A stretch of DNA of 64,000 bases, taken from Marinobacter nitratireducens (GTDB taxonomy: Bacteria > Pseudomonadota > Gammaproteobacteria > Pseudomonadales > Oleiphilaceae). Below are positions 21,324-31,940 of the stretch, piece after piece. The stretch lies in assembly GCF_000708045.1 (NCBI RefSeq), contig NZ_ANIE01000005.1, positions 248,001-312,000 on the forward strand. The letters run 5' to 3'. Numbering within the stretch: the first letter of the stretch is position 1; each line of letters starts with the position of its first letter. Under the pieces are notes generated by a model, which had not been told where the DNA came from, made no database searches, and saw only the letters and a list, made by a program, of their open reading frames with translations. The position numbers and the translations under genes were made by a program.

Positions 21324-23096
21324 ATGGACTGGCAAGGCTGGTTTTCGCTGGGATTGGCCGGCACCGCACTTATTCTGATGAGTTCCGGACGGTTCGCGCC
21401 CCACATGGTGATGATGGGTGTGTTGGTCGTGCTGAGCGTCAGCGGTGTGGTTTCACCTGACCAGGCCTTATCCGGTTTCAGTAACAGCGGGCTGATTACG
21501 GTGGTCGCTCTGTTCGTGGTGGCAGCCGGCATCCATCATTCCGGTGGTGTTGATCTGCTAGTTCATTATCTTTTGCGTTCGCCAAAAACCGTTCGCAGTG
21601 CCCAGGCCCGCATTGCACTTCCGGTGTCCTTTCTCAGTGGATTTTTGAATAACACGCCCGTCGTGGCGACCATGATTCCGGCCGTGCACGCCTGGTCCCG
21701 GAAAATCGGGGTGTCGCCCTCAAAGCTCATGATTCCCCTGAGCTACTCAGCGATCCTGGGTGGCACACTTACCCTCATTGGGACAAGCACCAACCTCGTC
21801 GTAAATGGTCAGTATCAGCAACTGACCGGGTCCGAGGGATTTTCCATCTTTTCCATTACCTCCGTGGGCCTGCCTGTTGCTGTTATTGGTGTTGCGGTAA
21901 TGCTGCTGGTGTTACCCAGGGTGCTGCCAGATCGGAAAGATCAGCAGAAATTCGGTTCCATGAGGGAGTTCACTCTGGAAGTGGCGGTTTCCTTTGATGG
22001 CCCGTTGGTCGGGAAAAGTGTCGGTGAGGCCGGGCTCAGGGAACTTGAACGTCTTTATCTGGTGGAGATCGAGCGCGATGGCAGTGTGGTTACTGCCGTG
22101 CCTTCCGAGGAGCGCCTGCGGGGTGGGGATAGGCTGGTCTTTGCCGGTGATACCCAGGCGATCTCTGATCTGTTGCGCATCAATGGCATCGTGCCATCGG
22201 TTCATGAGGACGAGCCCAGTCTGAGCAAAGACAGAGCAGAGAGGCGATTGGTTGAGGCGGCTCTTTCGCCACAGTCTGATGTGCTGGGTCTGACTATCCG
22301 GGATGCCCGCTTCCGGGATCGGTATGGGGCGGTTGTCCTTGCGGTCGCTCGAGGTGGGGAGCGGGTGTCCGGAAACCTGGGCAATATTCGTCTGAAGCCG
22401 GGCGATGTGCTGCTCCTGGAGGCGCGCCCCGCGTTTGTCAGCCGCCAGCGCTATAACAAAGACTTCCTGTTGATCAATGATCTCGACACCGAGACACCCA
22501 GGCATGACCGCGCCTGGCTTTCCTGGGGTGTGCTCGTAGTGCTGGTCGGGCTTGCTGCTTGTGGGGTGCTTTCCATGCTCAACGCAGCACTTTTAGGTGC
22601 GACATTGATGATTCTGCTAGGTTGCTGCTCGATCATTCAGGCCCAGAAGGCGGTCGATATTCCGGTGGTTCTGACCATTGCGTCGTCGTTTGCCCTGGGG
22701 GCTGCGTTGCAGCAAACCGGGGCCGCCACCTATGTCGCCGAGGGTATCCTTGGTATGAGTCACGGCCATGTGCTGCTGGCGATCTTGCTGGTGTATTTTG
22801 CTGTTTCGATCCTCACTGAGGTAATCACCAACAATGCGGCGGCCGTGCTGGTGATTCCTATCGTGCTGTCGATGACAGCCACCATGGGGGTGTCCCCGGA
22901 GCCGTTCGTGATTGCCGTCATGATGGCAGCGTCGGCCAGCTTCGCGACTCCGCTGGGGTATCAGACCAATATGATGGTGTTCGGGCCCGGTGGGTATCGG
23001 TTCAGTGATTTCCTGCGGGTGGGGCTGCCGATGAATCTGTTTATCGGCCTGATGACGGTGCTGGTGATTTCGCTGGTTTACGAAATCGGTGTCTAG
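21324..23096 (+). CDS. SLC13-family anion permease with two TrkA-C domains
   Basis: A 590-residue membrane protein of the divalent anion:Na+ symporter family. The first permease half has LNNTPVVATMIPAVHAW and GTSTNLVVNG. Two soluble TrkA-C regulatory domains fill about residues 205-385. The second half has TEVITNNAAAVLVIPI and TPLGYQTNMMVFGPGGYRF. The layout matches bacterial SLC13 proteins that move sulfate or dicarboxylates. Substrate cannot be decided. It ends only 6 nt from the convergent EAL gene, with no terminator between them. Confidence 0.85.
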   Translation: MDWQGWFSLGLAGTALILMSSGRFAPHMVMMGVLVVLSVSGVVSPDQALSGFSNSGLITVVALFVVAAGIHHSGGVDLLVHYLLRSPKTVRSAQARIALPVSFLSGFLNNTPVVATMIPAVHAWSRKIGVSPSKLMIPLSYSAILGGTLTLIGTSTNLVVNGQYQQLTGSEGFSIFSITSVGLPVAVIGVAVMLLVLPRVLPDRKDQQKFGSMREFTLEVAVSFDGPLVGKSVGEAGLRELERLYLVEIERDGSVVTAVPSEERLRGGDRLVFAGDTQAISDLLRINGIVPSVHEDEPSLSKDRAERRLVEAALSPQSDVLGLTIRDARFRDRYGAVVLAVARGGERVSGNLGNIRLKPGDVLLLEARPAFVSRQRYNKDFLLINDLDTETPRHDRAWLSWGVLVVLVGLAACGVLSMLNAALLGATLMILLGCCSIIQAQKAVDIPVVLTIASSFALGAALQQTGAATYVAEGILGMSHGHVLLAILLVYFAVSILTEVITNNAAAVLVIPIVLSMTATMGVSPEPFVIAVMMAASASFATPLGYQTNMMVFGPGGYRFSDFLRVGLPMNLFIGLMTVLVISLVYEIGV

Positions 23097-23102
23097 TAGC
23101 GC

Positions 23103-24380
23103 TCAGTTTTCGGTATTCGCCAGGATGTCGCAGCACAGAACCCGAAGCTTGCCCTGATAGTAAAAACCTTGTGAGAGGGTGACGCACATATAGGCTCCGC
23201 TCACACACAGATAGGGGGCGGTAACCTGTAGCTGCTCTGGCTGAGCGAGGGCTTGCCGAAGGTACTGCTGCCGAAACCAGTCGGCGCTGGTGGTGCTCTC
23301 CAGGGGCCGGAAGCGAGGATCGAGCGCGCGCGCCCGGCTATCTGATATCACGGTATCCTCAAGCTGGATTCCCTTGTTGTCTACCAGGTAACAGCGGGAG
23401 ACAGCGGGGTGATTCAATAATTCGAAACAGGCCTGGTGCATGTTCGAATCTTGGCAGAGCCTGTCAATCGTGTGTTTGAACAGGTCCCCGAAAAAGTTCG
23501 TCAGTTGCTGAGTGGGATCCAGGGTCACCCGTCGTCGGTTTTTGTATTCTCTCAAAAGCTCATCAAGATTGGTGGATGCCTGAGCAACCTGCTCCAGTTC
23601 AATGCTTGGCCGCTGAAAATAGAAGCCCTGAACAAAGTCCACTCCCGCGTCAATGGCAATCAGAGCCTGATCTCGGGTTTCCACTCCCTCCAATAGAACC
23701 AGGCACCCCGATTGATGGAGCAGTGACACAATGCCGTTGAGTATTTGTCTGGCTTTATGATCTTCGGTGGCTCGGGTGAGAAGGGTCCGATCAAGCTTTA
23801 CGATATCTGGCGACAGGTTCCAGATTCGCTCGAAATTGGAGTGGCCTGCACCGAAATCATCGATAGCGGTCAGGCATCCCAGTTTCTTGTAATAGGCGAC
23901 GGTTTCTTTGAGCCTTTGGGCATCATCGGTCGGTTGCTCGACAATCTCCATAACGATGCGATGAGGCGGAAGGCCCGTTCTCTTGAGCAACTGACCGAAA
24001 AACGAATCAGCTTGGCTGCCGCTGGTAACAACGCGAGGGGAGACATTGAGGAACAGCCAGTTGAGTTGGTCCTCGATACCGCTGTAGTTCTGGATATGGA
24101 GATAACGACAAAGCCTGTCGAGTAGAAGGTTTTCTGCGTCTGATGCAGGAAGCTGAAACAGGTGTAGAGGTAATACAGCGGAGTTATCCGTATCAAATGC
24201 CCGGATAAGTGCCTCGTAACCGACAATGCGTTTGTGAGAGATGCTGTATATGGGCTGTAACGCGGTTTTCAGCTTTAAACCGCGGAAGTCTGCGGTCCAG
24301 CAAGTCCCATCCTGGTTAAGCATGGGCGACAGCAAATCGAGCTCAGGCGCTGCCAGCTTTTCTGGGAGGGATGTGGACAT
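23103..24380 (-). CDS. EAL-domain c-di-GMP phosphodiesterase
   Basis: About 425 residues from the chosen ATG (MSTSLPEKLA). The frame extends to 24503, but that extension is basic and unlike the family. The EAL domain keeps the catalytic set: YEALIRA, NVSPR, MEIVEQ, AIDDFGAGHSN, VKLDRTLL, LLEGVET and DFVQGFYFQRP. It is therefore likely an active phosphodiesterase that lowers c-di-GMP. The C-terminal 150 residues resemble the sensory region that follows EAL in YkuI-type proteins. No membrane segment is seen. A Fur-box-like site lies about 123 nt upstream of the start. Confidence 0.82.
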   Translation of the reverse strand: MSTSLPEKLAAPELDLLSPMLNQDGTCWTADFRGLKLKTALQPIYSISHKRIVGYEALIRAFDTDNSAVLPLHLFQLPASDAENLLLDRLCRYLHIQNYSGIEDQLNWLFLNVSPRVVTSGSQADSFFGQLLKRTGLPPHRIVMEIVEQPTDDAQRLKETVAYYKKLGCLTAIDDFGAGHSNFERIWNLSPDIVKLDRTLLTRATEDHKARQILNGIVSLLHQSGCLVLLEGVETRDQALIAIDAGVDFVQGFYFQRPSIELEQVAQASTNLDELLREYKNRRRVTLDPTQQLTNFFGDLFKHTIDRLCQDSNMHQACFELLNHPAVSRCYLVDNKGIQLEDTVISDSRARALDPRFRPLESTTSADWFRQQYLRQALAQPEQLQVTAPYLCVSGAYMCVTLSQGFYYQGKLRVLCCDILANTEN

Positions 24381-24502
24381 AAACGGTTCTGATTGGTTAA
24401 ACGAAAACAACAGCCGCCTCAGAAGGGACGCCCGTACTGTCTGCAACCAGGCACATACTACTTTAGAAGTAAAAATGCTCGATGCATGTGCGGAGATTGC
24501 CA

Positions 24503-24521
24503 AAAAATGACAATCATTACC
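24503..24521. promoter_or_regulatory. Fur-box-like site upstream of the EAL gene
   Basis: The 19-mer aaaaatgacaatcattacc matches 15 of 19 positions of the classical Fur consensus, including the core ATGA-AATCATTA. It lies in the 5' region of the EAL phosphodiesterase gene. Iron control of that gene is inferred only. Confidence 0.4.
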
Positions 24522-24613
24522 ACTGTTTCATGTTAAAACAGAGAAACCGTTTGTATCTTTAGCGGGCTGTGGCCCAATCAGATAGAGTGCGTGGCCAATT
24601 AAGGCCGCAGCAC

Positions 24614-24661
24614 TCAGTTGTTGCTTGGTACAACAACGTTCTCGTCAAACTCAAGTTCCAT
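24614..24661 (-). CDS. Putative 15-residue leader or micropeptide
   Basis: A tiny frame encodes MELEFDENVVVPSNN and is preceded by AAGGA 8 nt before the ATG, a better ribosome site than many real genes here. Its last codons form one arm of a GTTGTTG/CAACAAC dyad that overlaps the stop. A GC-rich hairpin lies about 25 nt upstream. It sits upstream of the EAL gene on the same strand. It could be a leader peptide, a small regulatory peptide or chance. No family is recognised. Confidence 0.3.
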   Translation of the reverse strand: MELEFDENVVVPSNN

Positions 24662-24685
24662 GATGTTTTTCCTTTTATGGATAAG

Positions 24686-24700
24686 GCCCCGCAGCGGGGC
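24686..24700. other. GC-rich palindrome (gccccgc-a-gcggggc)
   Basis: A perfect GC-rich hairpin in the 524-nt gap between the EAL gene (minus) and cytochrome b561 (plus). No T-run follows on either strand, so it is not a standard terminator. It may be part of a leader structure for the small frame at 24614-24661. Confidence 0.5.
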
Positions 24701-24904
24701 GATTAGTCATGGCTAATTATTGTCACTGCTATATTTTTGAACAATCCGTAAAACCCGTATTCGACCAAAGGCTTGGGAACTGATTCCGGGGAACTTGGTC
24801 AATTATTCTGATGTTGCCCTGCAAAACATTTCGATTGGTTTCGGCCCGTGGGGTTTTTAAACTCGACAGCTCACTGGATTCAAGGAATGAGGTCTTTCCC
24901 GACG

Positions 24905-25450
24905 ATGTCACTCAAGAACACTCCCGCGCACTACGGAACGGTGATGGTAGCGATTCATTGGCTTGTCGCGTTTGTCGTCTTCGGACTGTTTGCGCTCGGC
25001 GCCTGGATGGTCGATCTGACCTACTACAGCGAGTGGTACAAGACGGGCCCGGACATTCACCGAAGTGTTGGTGTGTTGCTGTTTTTTCTGATGCTGTTCC
25101 GGGTTGTCTGGAAATTCGCTAACACAGGGCCCCGACCGGTCCCGTCCCACAAGCGCTGGGAGACGGTTGCGGCCCACGCTGCCCATGGCGTCCTGTATGT
25201 TCTGTTGTTCATCGCTATGGTTAGCGGCTACCTGATTTCCACCGCAGACGGTTCAGCCATCAGCGTTTTTGGTTGGTTTGATGTGCCTTCAGTTACCGGA
25301 CAGATCAAGGGTATGGAGGATGTGGCCGGCTCAGTCCACTACTGGTCAACCTTAGGTATCCTCATACTCGCGGTCATCCACGCTCTCGGCGCGTTGAAGC
25401 ATCATTTTCTCGACCGGGATGAAACTCTGACGAGAATGCTCGGTCACTGA
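24905..25450 (+). CDS. Cytochrome b561
   Basis: A four-helix membrane cytochrome of about 181 residues from ATG 24905 ([20 protein letters not shown]). The frame extends 19 residues upstream, but GAGG in front of 24905 supports the shorter form. Histidines in AHYG, IHWLVAF, DIHRSVG and [15 protein letters not shown] fit the two b-heme ligands of the family. It likely moves electrons between quinol and periplasmic acceptors. It is followed by a yceI gene, the common cytochrome b561-YceI pairing, which suggests a joint envelope redox or quinone-binding role. Confidence 0.88.
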   Translation: MSLKNTPAHYGTVMVAIHWLVAFVVFGLFALGAWMVDLTYYSEWYKTGPDIHRSVGVLLFFLMLFRVVWKFANTGPRPVPSHKRWETVAAHAAHGVLYVLLFIAMVSGYLISTADGSAISVFGWFDVPSVTGQIKGMEDVAGSVHYWSTLGILILAVIHALGALKHHFLDRDETLTRMLGH

Positions 25451-25505
25451 TCAATTTCTGTTTCTGTTACAGCCCCCTGGGGCCTTCAATGAAAAGGAGA
25501 GGTTC

Positions 25506-26090
25506 ATGAAAAAGGTTTTGCTCGCTTCTGCAGTATCCATGGCGCTAACGGCTGGTACTGCCTTTGCGGATAATCACAGCGGTACCTACGCATTTGACAG
25601 CAAGGGCACACATCAGTTTATAACCTTCAAAATTTCGCATCTGGGTTACAGCTGGCTGTATGGTCGTTTCAACGATTTTGATGGTGAGTTCGTGTATGAC
25701 GCGTCAAATCCGGAAAACAGCTCGGTCAACGTCAGCATCGATACCAGCAGCGTTGACTCCAACCATGCTGAGCGTGACAAGCACCTGCGTAGCGAAGATT
25801 TCCTGTTCGTTGATGAGTTTCCTGAAGCCAGTTTCAAGAGCAAGCGAGTGGAGCTTGATGATGAGGGCGAGGCGGATATCGTAGGGGATCTGACGCTGCG
25901 AGGTGTAACCAAAGAGGTGACGCTTGATGCCGAGATGATCGGTCATGGCGAAGACCCGTGGGGCGGCTACCGGATGGGCTTCGAGGCAGAAACAGAGCTT
26001 CGCCTGAAAGACTTTGGTATTCCCATGGAGCTTGGCAAAGCTTCCGAAACTGTGGAAATTATTATCTCCGTTGAAGGCATTCGACAGTAA
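25506..26090 (+). CDS. YceI-family periplasmic lipocalin-like protein
   Basis: A 194-residue exported protein with signal [21 protein letters not shown] and strong AAGGAGAGG before the ATG. The mature part shows the YceI pattern: [20 protein letters not shown] at the start, [11 protein letters not shown] next, then [14 protein letters not shown] and a closing beta strand. YceI proteins form a lipocalin-like barrel that binds isoprenoid chains such as polyprenyl quinones. It follows the cytochrome b561 gene by 55 nt on the same strand. Confidence 0.92.
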   Translation: MKKVLLASAVSMALTAGTAFADNHSGTYAFDSKGTHQFITFKISHLGYSWLYGRFNDFDGEFVYDASNPENSSVNVSIDTSSVDSNHAERDKHLRSEDFLFVDEFPEASFKSKRVELDDEGEADIVGDLTLRGVTKEVTLDAEMIGHGEDPWGGYRMGFEAETELRLKDFGIPMELGKASETVEIIISVEGIRQ

Positions 26091-26107
26091 AATGCCCGGG
26101 TGAAGGC

Positions 26108-26136
26108 GCAGATTCCGGGCTAAACCCGGAATCTGC
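26108..26136. terminator. Bidirectional hairpin between yceI and the chemoreceptor gene
   Basis: A perfect 12-bp stem (gcagattccggg with cccggaatctgc) with a 5-nt loop lies between convergent genes. It overlaps the last codons of the chemoreceptor. T-runs are weak on both sides, so the terminator call is moderate. Confidence 0.5.
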
Positions 26137-27757
26137 CTGTCTGATCCCGCAATTGGCTCGCATAACCTTCCAGCGAGCGGCTGATACCATCGATATCTCT
26201 GGATCGTTCAGCACTGGTTTCTGCCAGGTCGTTGATTTCAGTAATACTTCGGTTTATCTCGTCAATTACCTGAGTCTGTTCTTCAGTGGCGGACGCGACA
26301 CTGGTGTTTACATCGCTGATATTGGTCATCGCTTCAAGAATTCCCTGGATCTGCGATTCGGCCTCGGTGGCCAGTTTCTCGGTCTCTGCCGCCTCGGAGC
26401 TGCCGCTCTCCATAACTGAAACAATCTCGGCGACGCCGGTCTGCAACGTCGTGATCATGGTCTGAATGTCTTCGGTCGACTGCTGGGTTCGTTGGGCCAG
26501 AGTTCGAACCTCGTCTGCGACTACGGCGAAGCCTCGTCCCTGTTCACCCGCTCTTGCTGCCTCAATGGCCGCGTTCAGCGCCAGCAGATTTGTCTGTTCA
26601 GCAATGCCACGAATTACATCCAATACCGAAGTGATGTTCTCAGAGTCTGACGCCAGTTTGCGGATGACTTCGACCGCTTTGCCGATTTGGGTGGCAAGCC
26701 GATGAACCTGTTGTGACGAGTTGCGGATAATCTCGGCACTGGTTCGACCGTTGTTTTCCGCTTCCTGGGTGCTTTCCGCCGCCCGAGTTGCATTTCCGGC
26801 CACTTCCTCAATGGCGCTTTGCATCTCGTTTATCGCGGTCGCCACCATGGAAATAGCGTCGGTTTGTCTGGCGACACCATCGTGGTTGTCGTTGGCGGCT
26901 GTGGCGAGGTCGCTAGCACCCTGGCTGAGCTCTTGAGTCAGGGATTGGATGTTGCCAATCATCCCCTGGAGGTTCTGAAGAACAAGATTGAAACTCTTGG
27001 CCAGCTCCCCAAGATCGTCCTCCGTCCTGACGGGAACTCGTTGAGTCAGGTCGCCTTCGCCTTGAGCGATGTTGTCCAGCTGAGATCGAAGCGTCTGAAT
27101 GGAGTTGATGATGACTTTGAGGAAGAGCATGAACAGCAGTACCGAGGCCAGCACGGATACAATCGTGATGATCAGAATGGTGTAGGAACTGCTCTGGCCC
27201 TCGGCAGAGGCGTATGATGCCCGCTGGTTGGCTTGTTCATCGGCGTGGGCGCCGACCTTGTCAAAATAATCGCGGAGTACTGAAAAAAGCGCGCTGGTTT
27301 CTTCCTGCTCCAGATTTCTCGCGCCGCGGATGTCTCCGGACCGGGCCAGGTCCAGTACTTTTCTGGCTGATGCCAGCCAGTTTTTGTAGGCCGAATCAAA
27401 CCCTTCGATGGCGTCTTCAACGCCGGTGCCCTGAAGCCTGTTTGAAGCCTGCTTGAAGCGATCGAAGGCTTGTTGGGCGTTCTCATCAAAGTCTTGCAGG
27501 AGTTCACGGCCATCCCGGTTGTTGGCAGCGGTGTCGATATACGCCATCTGGGCAACCAGGGCTTGGTAGAGGTCCCGGTCAGCATTCAGAACCTCGCTGA
27601 CGGAGGGCAGATATATGCTGGAGAGTCTATCGGTGCTTTCAACCAGATCTGTTGTTGTTCGCACGCTGTACAGCCCAATGAAGACGAGTGCGATAGCCGA
27701 GATGATAAAAGGTAGTGCGATTTTCGTACGTAAGCCCAATCGTGCAAGAAATTCCAC
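26120..27757 (-). CDS. Methyl-accepting chemotaxis protein
   Basis: A 545-residue chemoreceptor. A first membrane helix (about 13-30) is followed by a periplasmic four-helix-bundle-type domain, a second membrane helix (about 193-215) and a HAMP region with [20 protein letters not shown]. The signalling hairpin has the conserved tip [20 protein letters not shown] and then [18 protein letters not shown]. It controls CheA and so flagellar rotation. The ligand is unknown. No C-terminal CheR-binding pentapeptide is present. It is a single gene without other che genes nearby. Confidence 0.93.
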   Translation of the reverse strand: MEFLARLGLRTKIALPFIISAIALVFIGLYSVRTTTDLVESTDRLSSIYLPSVSEVLNADRDLYQALVAQMAYIDTAANNRDGRELLQDFDENAQQAFDRFKQASNRLQGTGVEDAIEGFDSAYKNWLASARKVLDLARSGDIRGARNLEQEETSALFSVLRDYFDKVGAHADEQANQRASYASAEGQSSSYTILIITIVSVLASVLLFMLFLKVIINSIQTLRSQLDNIAQGEGDLTQRVPVRTEDDLGELAKSFNLVLQNLQGMIGNIQSLTQELSQGASDLATAANDNHDGVARQTDAISMVATAINEMQSAIEEVAGNATRAAESTQEAENNGRTSAEIIRNSSQQVHRLATQIGKAVEVIRKLASDSENITSVLDVIRGIAEQTNLLALNAAIEAARAGEQGRGFAVVADEVRTLAQRTQQSTEDIQTMITTLQTGVAEIVSVMESGSSEAAETEKLATEAESQIQGILEAMTNISDVNTSVASATEEQTQVIDEINRSITEINDLAETSAERSRDIDGISRSLEGYASQLRDQTGRFRV

Positions 27758-27889
27758 GATTTACCCCTTTTTTGTTGTGCTGTTTTCCAAGAAGGATAGC
27801 AGGGATTGGCGGTCGGTGAACGGGGTTTGGGAAGGTTTTCGGAAACGCTTGCCCGGGTCAAGAACCGGGGATGGGGGGCTCGGTTTATG

Positions 27890-28132
27890 TCAGTGTGAGG
27901 GCCTGGATGATTTGGTCGGTTCCTCGCAGGATCTACAAAGATGGCGTTGGCGCCAGAACTGGCCGGCAAATATAACCAACCAGATCAGCAAACCGGCCCA
28001 AAGGTAGGGCTCTGGTACTTGGAAGCTGCCGCTGATGGCAAACTCCACCAGGAGCATCAATGCAACGGCCAATACTGCGTTCACCATAGCTGTTGCCATA
28101 GCCTGCCCGCAGGCTTTGAGGTTAGGTCTCAT
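27890..28132 (-). CDS. Small predicted membrane protein, hypothetical
   Basis: An 80-residue frame with two hydrophobic stretches (about 15-34 and 43-59) separated by a short polar turn, and a basic C-terminal tail with two cysteines (LCRSC). The layout is that of a real small two-helix membrane protein. The ribosome site (CGGAAC) is weak. No family is recognised. It lies between the chemoreceptor and parC, on the opposite strand to parC. Confidence 0.5.
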   Translation of the reverse strand: MRPNLKACGQAMATAMVNAVLAVALMLLVEFAISGSFQVPEPYLWAGLLIWLVIFAGQFWRQRHLCRSCEEPTKSSRPSH

Positions 28133-28349
28133 AGTGTTCCGCTTGTTTAAAAGGTAAAACGGCCTTCTATATCGCTGATGGTGAGGATACGGCGCACATT
28201 ACAGCCTCTCCATTCGGGAATTCCGCTATTGGAAATTGGTGTATCCGGGCAAGCGTCCATATAATGTGCCCTCGCGACCACGTCCGTGAATATTTGCGGC
28301 GCAGAGGGTAGCATCACCGGCGAATTCAAAACAGGCAAAAGAGGCATCC

Positions 28350-30644
28350 ATGCCAGAGTTCCAGACAACGGATGAAGGTTTTGAGCGGGTTTCACTGCGG
28401 GATTACACGGAAAAAGCGTACCTGGACTACTCCATGTACGTCATCCTGGATCGGGCATTACCGAATGTTGGGGACGGGCTGAAACCGGTACAGCGGCGAA
28501 TTGTCTACGCCATGTCGGAGCTCGGATTGAAGTCCACCTCCAAGTACAAAAAGTCAGCTCGTACCGTAGGTGACGTGCTGGGTAAGTTCCATCCTCATGG
28601 CGACAGCGCCTGCTATGAGGCCATGGTCTTGATGGCCCAGCCCTTTTCCTATCGTTACCCTCTGGTTGATGGGCAGGGTAACTGGGGGTCTCCGGATGAT
28701 CCGAAATCCTTTGCTGCCATGCGATACACCGAATCGCGCCTGGCCCCGTTTGCCGATGTGTTGCTGGGCGAGCTGGGCCAGGGTACGGTGGATTGGGTGC
28801 CGAACTTTGACGGAACCATGGAAGAACCTTCTGTGCTTCCGGCACGCCTGCCTCACGTTCTTCTTAATGGTACCACTGGCATTGCCGTTGGTATGGCCAC
28901 TGATATCCCACCCCACAATGTCCGGGAAGTAACCGCGGCGAGCATTCGTTTACTGGATCAGCCGGATTCGACGGTGGACGACCTCTGTGAGCATATCAAG
29001 GGACCTGATTTCCCGACCCGTGCCGAGATCATCACCCCCCGAAAGGACATTCGCCAGATGTACGAAACTGGCCGGGGTTCTCTACGGATGCGGGCCCGGT
29101 GGATTCGCGAAAATGGTGAAGTGGTGGTGACGGACTTGCCGCACCAGGTGTCCGGGGCCCGGGTTCTGGAGCAGATTGCCCAGCAGATGCAGACCAAGAA
29201 GCTGCCCATGGTGGCTGACTTGCGGGACGAATCTGATCATGAAAACCCGACCCGCCTGGTGATTGTGCCACGATCCAATCGTGTGGATCTTGACGGCCTG
29301 ATGGCTCACCTGTTCGCCAGTACGGATCTGGAAAAGACCTACCGGGTCAATATCAATGTTATCGGCAACGATGGCCGCCCGGGTGTAAAAGGGCTTGTGG
29401 AGGTTCTAACCGAATGGCTGGCGTTCCGGAAGGAGACCGTAACCCGTCGGCTTCAATACCGGCTGGATAAAGTGCTTTCCAGGTTGCACATCCTGGAAGG
29501 TCTGTTGATTGCCTATCTGAACATCGACGAAGTCATTGAAATAATCAGAACCGAAGACAAGCCGAAGCAGGAATTGATGGCACGCTTTGGTTTATCCCCG
29601 GAGCAGGCCGAAGCGATCCTTGAGCTGAAATTGCGGCACCTGGCCAAGCTTGAGGAGATGAAGATCCGTGGCGAACAGGACGAACTGGCGGCCGAGCGGG
29701 ATGAATTGCAGGCCATCCTCGGATCAGAAGAGCGCTTGCGTGAACTGATCAAGGACGAGCTGCGCGCAGACGCCGAGACTTTCGGTGATGATCGCCGATC
29801 CCCCATCGTCGAGCGTGAAGAAGCTCGTGCATTCAGCGACGCAGATCTGGTGTCCAATGATCCGGTGACGGTTGTACTGTCGGAGAAAGGCTGGGTGCGG
29901 GCCGCCAAAGGGCACGACATTGATGCACAAGGCCTGAACTACAAATCCGGTGACCGTTTTGCCCTGGCGGCCAAGGGGCGCAACAATCAGCAAGCGATCT
30001 TCCTGGACTCCACGGGGCGGGCCTATTCGTTGATGGCGCACTCACTGCCTTCGGCAAGAGGGCAGGGGGAGCCGCTGACCGGGCGTATTAACCCGATTGC
30101 CGGGGCTACGTTTGCGGGCGTACTCATGGGTGAGCCTTCCCGAAAAGTCCTGCTGGTGACCGACGGAGGATACGGATTTGTTACCTCTCTCGGAGAGATG
30201 GTCAGCAAGAATCGTAACGGCAAGGCGGTAGTGTCGGTGCCCAAGGGCGCAAAAATCATGGCGCCCGTTGAGATTCCAGACACCGAGAAGGAACTGTACA
30301 TAGGTGCAGTGTCCAACGAGGGCCGCATGCTGGTCTTCCCGCTGAGCGAGTTGCCGCAGCTGGCAAAAGGTAAGGGGAACAAGATCATCAGTATTCCCTC
30401 GGCCAGGGTGATGAACCGGGAGGAGTTTGTTGTGGCGCTTGCGGTCTTCGCCCAGGACGATCAGCTGGAAATACGAGCCGGCAAGCGCAAGATGGGTCTC
30501 CAGTTCAGTGATCTGGAGCATTATCTTGGCGAGCGCGGTCGGAGAGGTCACAAATTGCCAAGAGGCCTGCAGCGTGTCGATGCCATTGATGTGATTCCAT
30601 CCGCGGCCAGAGTTCAGGAAGAGGAGAGCTCCGAGAGTGAGTGA
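28350..30644 (+). CDS. parC: DNA topoisomerase IV subunit A (ParC)
   Basis: A 764-residue type IIA topoisomerase A subunit. The catalytic tyrosine is Tyr126 in [10 protein letters not shown]. The quinolone-determining stretch is [13 protein letters not shown] with Ser86 and Glu90, the wild-type (sensitive) residues at positions equal to E. coli Ser80 and Glu84. The C-terminal part forms the DNA-wrapping propeller. It acts with ParE to unlink chromosomes. Its end overlaps the GTG start of serB, so the two are translationally coupled. Confidence 0.96.
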   Translation: MPEFQTTDEGFERVSLRDYTEKAYLDYSMYVILDRALPNVGDGLKPVQRRIVYAMSELGLKSTSKYKKSARTVGDVLGKFHPHGDSACYEAMVLMAQPFSYRYPLVDGQGNWGSPDDPKSFAAMRYTESRLAPFADVLLGELGQGTVDWVPNFDGTMEEPSVLPARLPHVLLNGTTGIAVGMATDIPPHNVREVTAASIRLLDQPDSTVDDLCEHIKGPDFPTRAEIITPRKDIRQMYETGRGSLRMRARWIRENGEVVVTDLPHQVSGARVLEQIAQQMQTKKLPMVADLRDESDHENPTRLVIVPRSNRVDLDGLMAHLFASTDLEKTYRVNINVIGNDGRPGVKGLVEVLTEWLAFRKETVTRRLQYRLDKVLSRLHILEGLLIAYLNIDEVIEIIRTEDKPKQELMARFGLSPEQAEAILELKLRHLAKLEEMKIRGEQDELAAERDELQAILGSEERLRELIKDELRADAETFGDDRRSPIVEREEARAFSDADLVSNDPVTVVLSEKGWVRAAKGHDIDAQGLNYKSGDRFALAAKGRNNQQAIFLDSTGRAYSLMAHSLPSARGQGEPLTGRINPIAGATFAGVLMGEPSRKVLLVTDGGYGFVTSLGEMVSKNRNGKAVVSVPKGAKIMAPVEIPDTEKELYIGAVSNEGRMLVFPLSELPQLAKGKGNKIISIPSARVMNREEFVVALAVFAQDDQLEIRAGKRKMGLQFSDLEHYLGERGRRGHKLPRGLQRVDAIDVIPSAARVQEEESSESE

Positions 30645-31869
30645 ACTGGTACTGATTAACGTATCCGGCCGCGACAAGCCGGGACTGACCTCTGAAATAA
30701 CCGGCATCATGGGCCAGTACGATGTCAGGATTCTCGATATTGGCCAGGCGGTGATTCATGATCACCTGACCTGGGGCATCCTGATCGAGATCCCTGACGA
30801 GTCCAAGTCGTCACCGGTGATTCGCGATTTGCTGTTCCGGCTCCATGCACTGGACCTCCAGGTGCATTTTGCGCCGATTACCATGGAGGAGTATCAGGCA
30901 TGGGCTGCCGGCCGTAACCGTGCGTGTTACATCGTGACGCTGCTGTCCCGGGACATCAAGGCGGAGCAGATTGCCCGGGTCTCGGCGATTACCGCACGCC
31001 ACGGGCTGAACATCGATAACATCACCCGCCTGTCTGCCCGCCCCTCGCTGAATCCGTCCGAGAACCGGATTGCCTGTGTCGAATTTTCTGTTCGGGGCAC
31101 CCCCTCGGATCTGGAAACGCTTCGGGCCGACTTCCTCCACATCGCTGGCGAGATGAATGTGGATATTGCGTTCCAGGAAGACTCGATTTTCCGCCGCAAC
31201 CGCCGTCTGGTGGTTTTCGATATGGATTCGACGCTGATTGAGGCGGAGGTCATTGACGAACTGGCTATGGAGGCTGGCGTTGGCGAGCAGGTTGCCGAAA
31301 TCACCGAGCGTGCCATGCAGGGCGAGCTGGACTTCAGTCAGAGCTTTGCGGAGCGATTGGCGTTGCTCAGGGGGCTGGACGAGTCTGTGCTGGAGGGTAT
31401 CGCGGCGAGACTGAAAATGACCGAGGGCGCGGAGCACCTGATTCGCAGCCTTAAGGGGCTTGGCTACCGGACAGCCATACTCTCCGGCGGTTTTACTTAC
31501 TTTGCGCGACACCTGCAGAGCAAGTTGGGTATTGATTACGTCTATGCCAACGAGCTTGAGATCGAGAATGGCAAGGTCACCGGGCGAGTTGCGGGCCAGA
31601 TTGTGGATGGCAAGCGAAAGGCCGAGTTATTGCAGGAAATCGCAAAGAAAGAGCATATTTCCCGTGAACAGGTCATCGCTGTTGGTGATGGTGCCAATGA
31701 CCTCCCAATGTTGAGTCAGGCCGGCCTTGGCGTGGCATTCAGGGCCAAGCCCCTGGTGAAGGAATCGGCTCGCCATTCCATCTCGACTCTGGGCCTGGAC
31801 GCCATTCTTTACCTGATTGGTTTCCGCGAAAGCGAGACCAATCAGAGTCTCGAAAAGTCCGGCTTTTAG
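30637..31869 (+). CDS. serB: Phosphoserine phosphatase (SerB)
   Basis: A 410-residue protein starting at GTG, overlapping the end of parC by 8 nt. Two ACT-like domains fill the first 180 residues ([20 protein letters not shown] opens the first). The HAD phosphatase domain follows with [19 protein letters not shown] (catalytic DxD), LSGGFTYF and [10 protein letters not shown]. It catalyses the last step of serine synthesis, and the ACT domains suggest feedback by an amino acid. A strong terminator follows. Confidence 0.95.
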   Translation: MSELVLINVSGRDKPGLTSEITGIMGQYDVRILDIGQAVIHDHLTWGILIEIPDESKSSPVIRDLLFRLHALDLQVHFAPITMEEYQAWAAGRNRACYIVTLLSRDIKAEQIARVSAITARHGLNIDNITRLSARPSLNPSENRIACVEFSVRGTPSDLETLRADFLHIAGEMNVDIAFQEDSIFRRNRRLVVFDMDSTLIEAEVIDELAMEAGVGEQVAEITERAMQGELDFSQSFAERLALLRGLDESVLEGIAARLKMTEGAEHLIRSLKGLGYRTAILSGGFTYFARHLQSKLGIDYVYANELEIENGKVTGRVAGQIVDGKRKAELLQEIAKKEHISREQVIAVGDGANDLPMLSQAGLGVAFRAKPLVKESARHSISTLGLDAILYLIGFRESETNQSLEKSGF

Positions 31870-31880
31870 TCCATCCACAA

Positions 31881-31908
31881 AAAACGGCGCCAAGATGGCG
31901 CCGTTTTT
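31881..31908. terminator. Bidirectional terminator between serB and fimX
   Basis: A perfect 12-bp stem (aaaacggcgcca with tggcgccgtttt) with a 3-nt loop, flanked by A and T runs, so it can act on both convergent genes. Confidence 0.85.
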
Positions 31909-31940
31909 ATTGTTTCTGAACCTGACTCTGGCTCCCGGGG

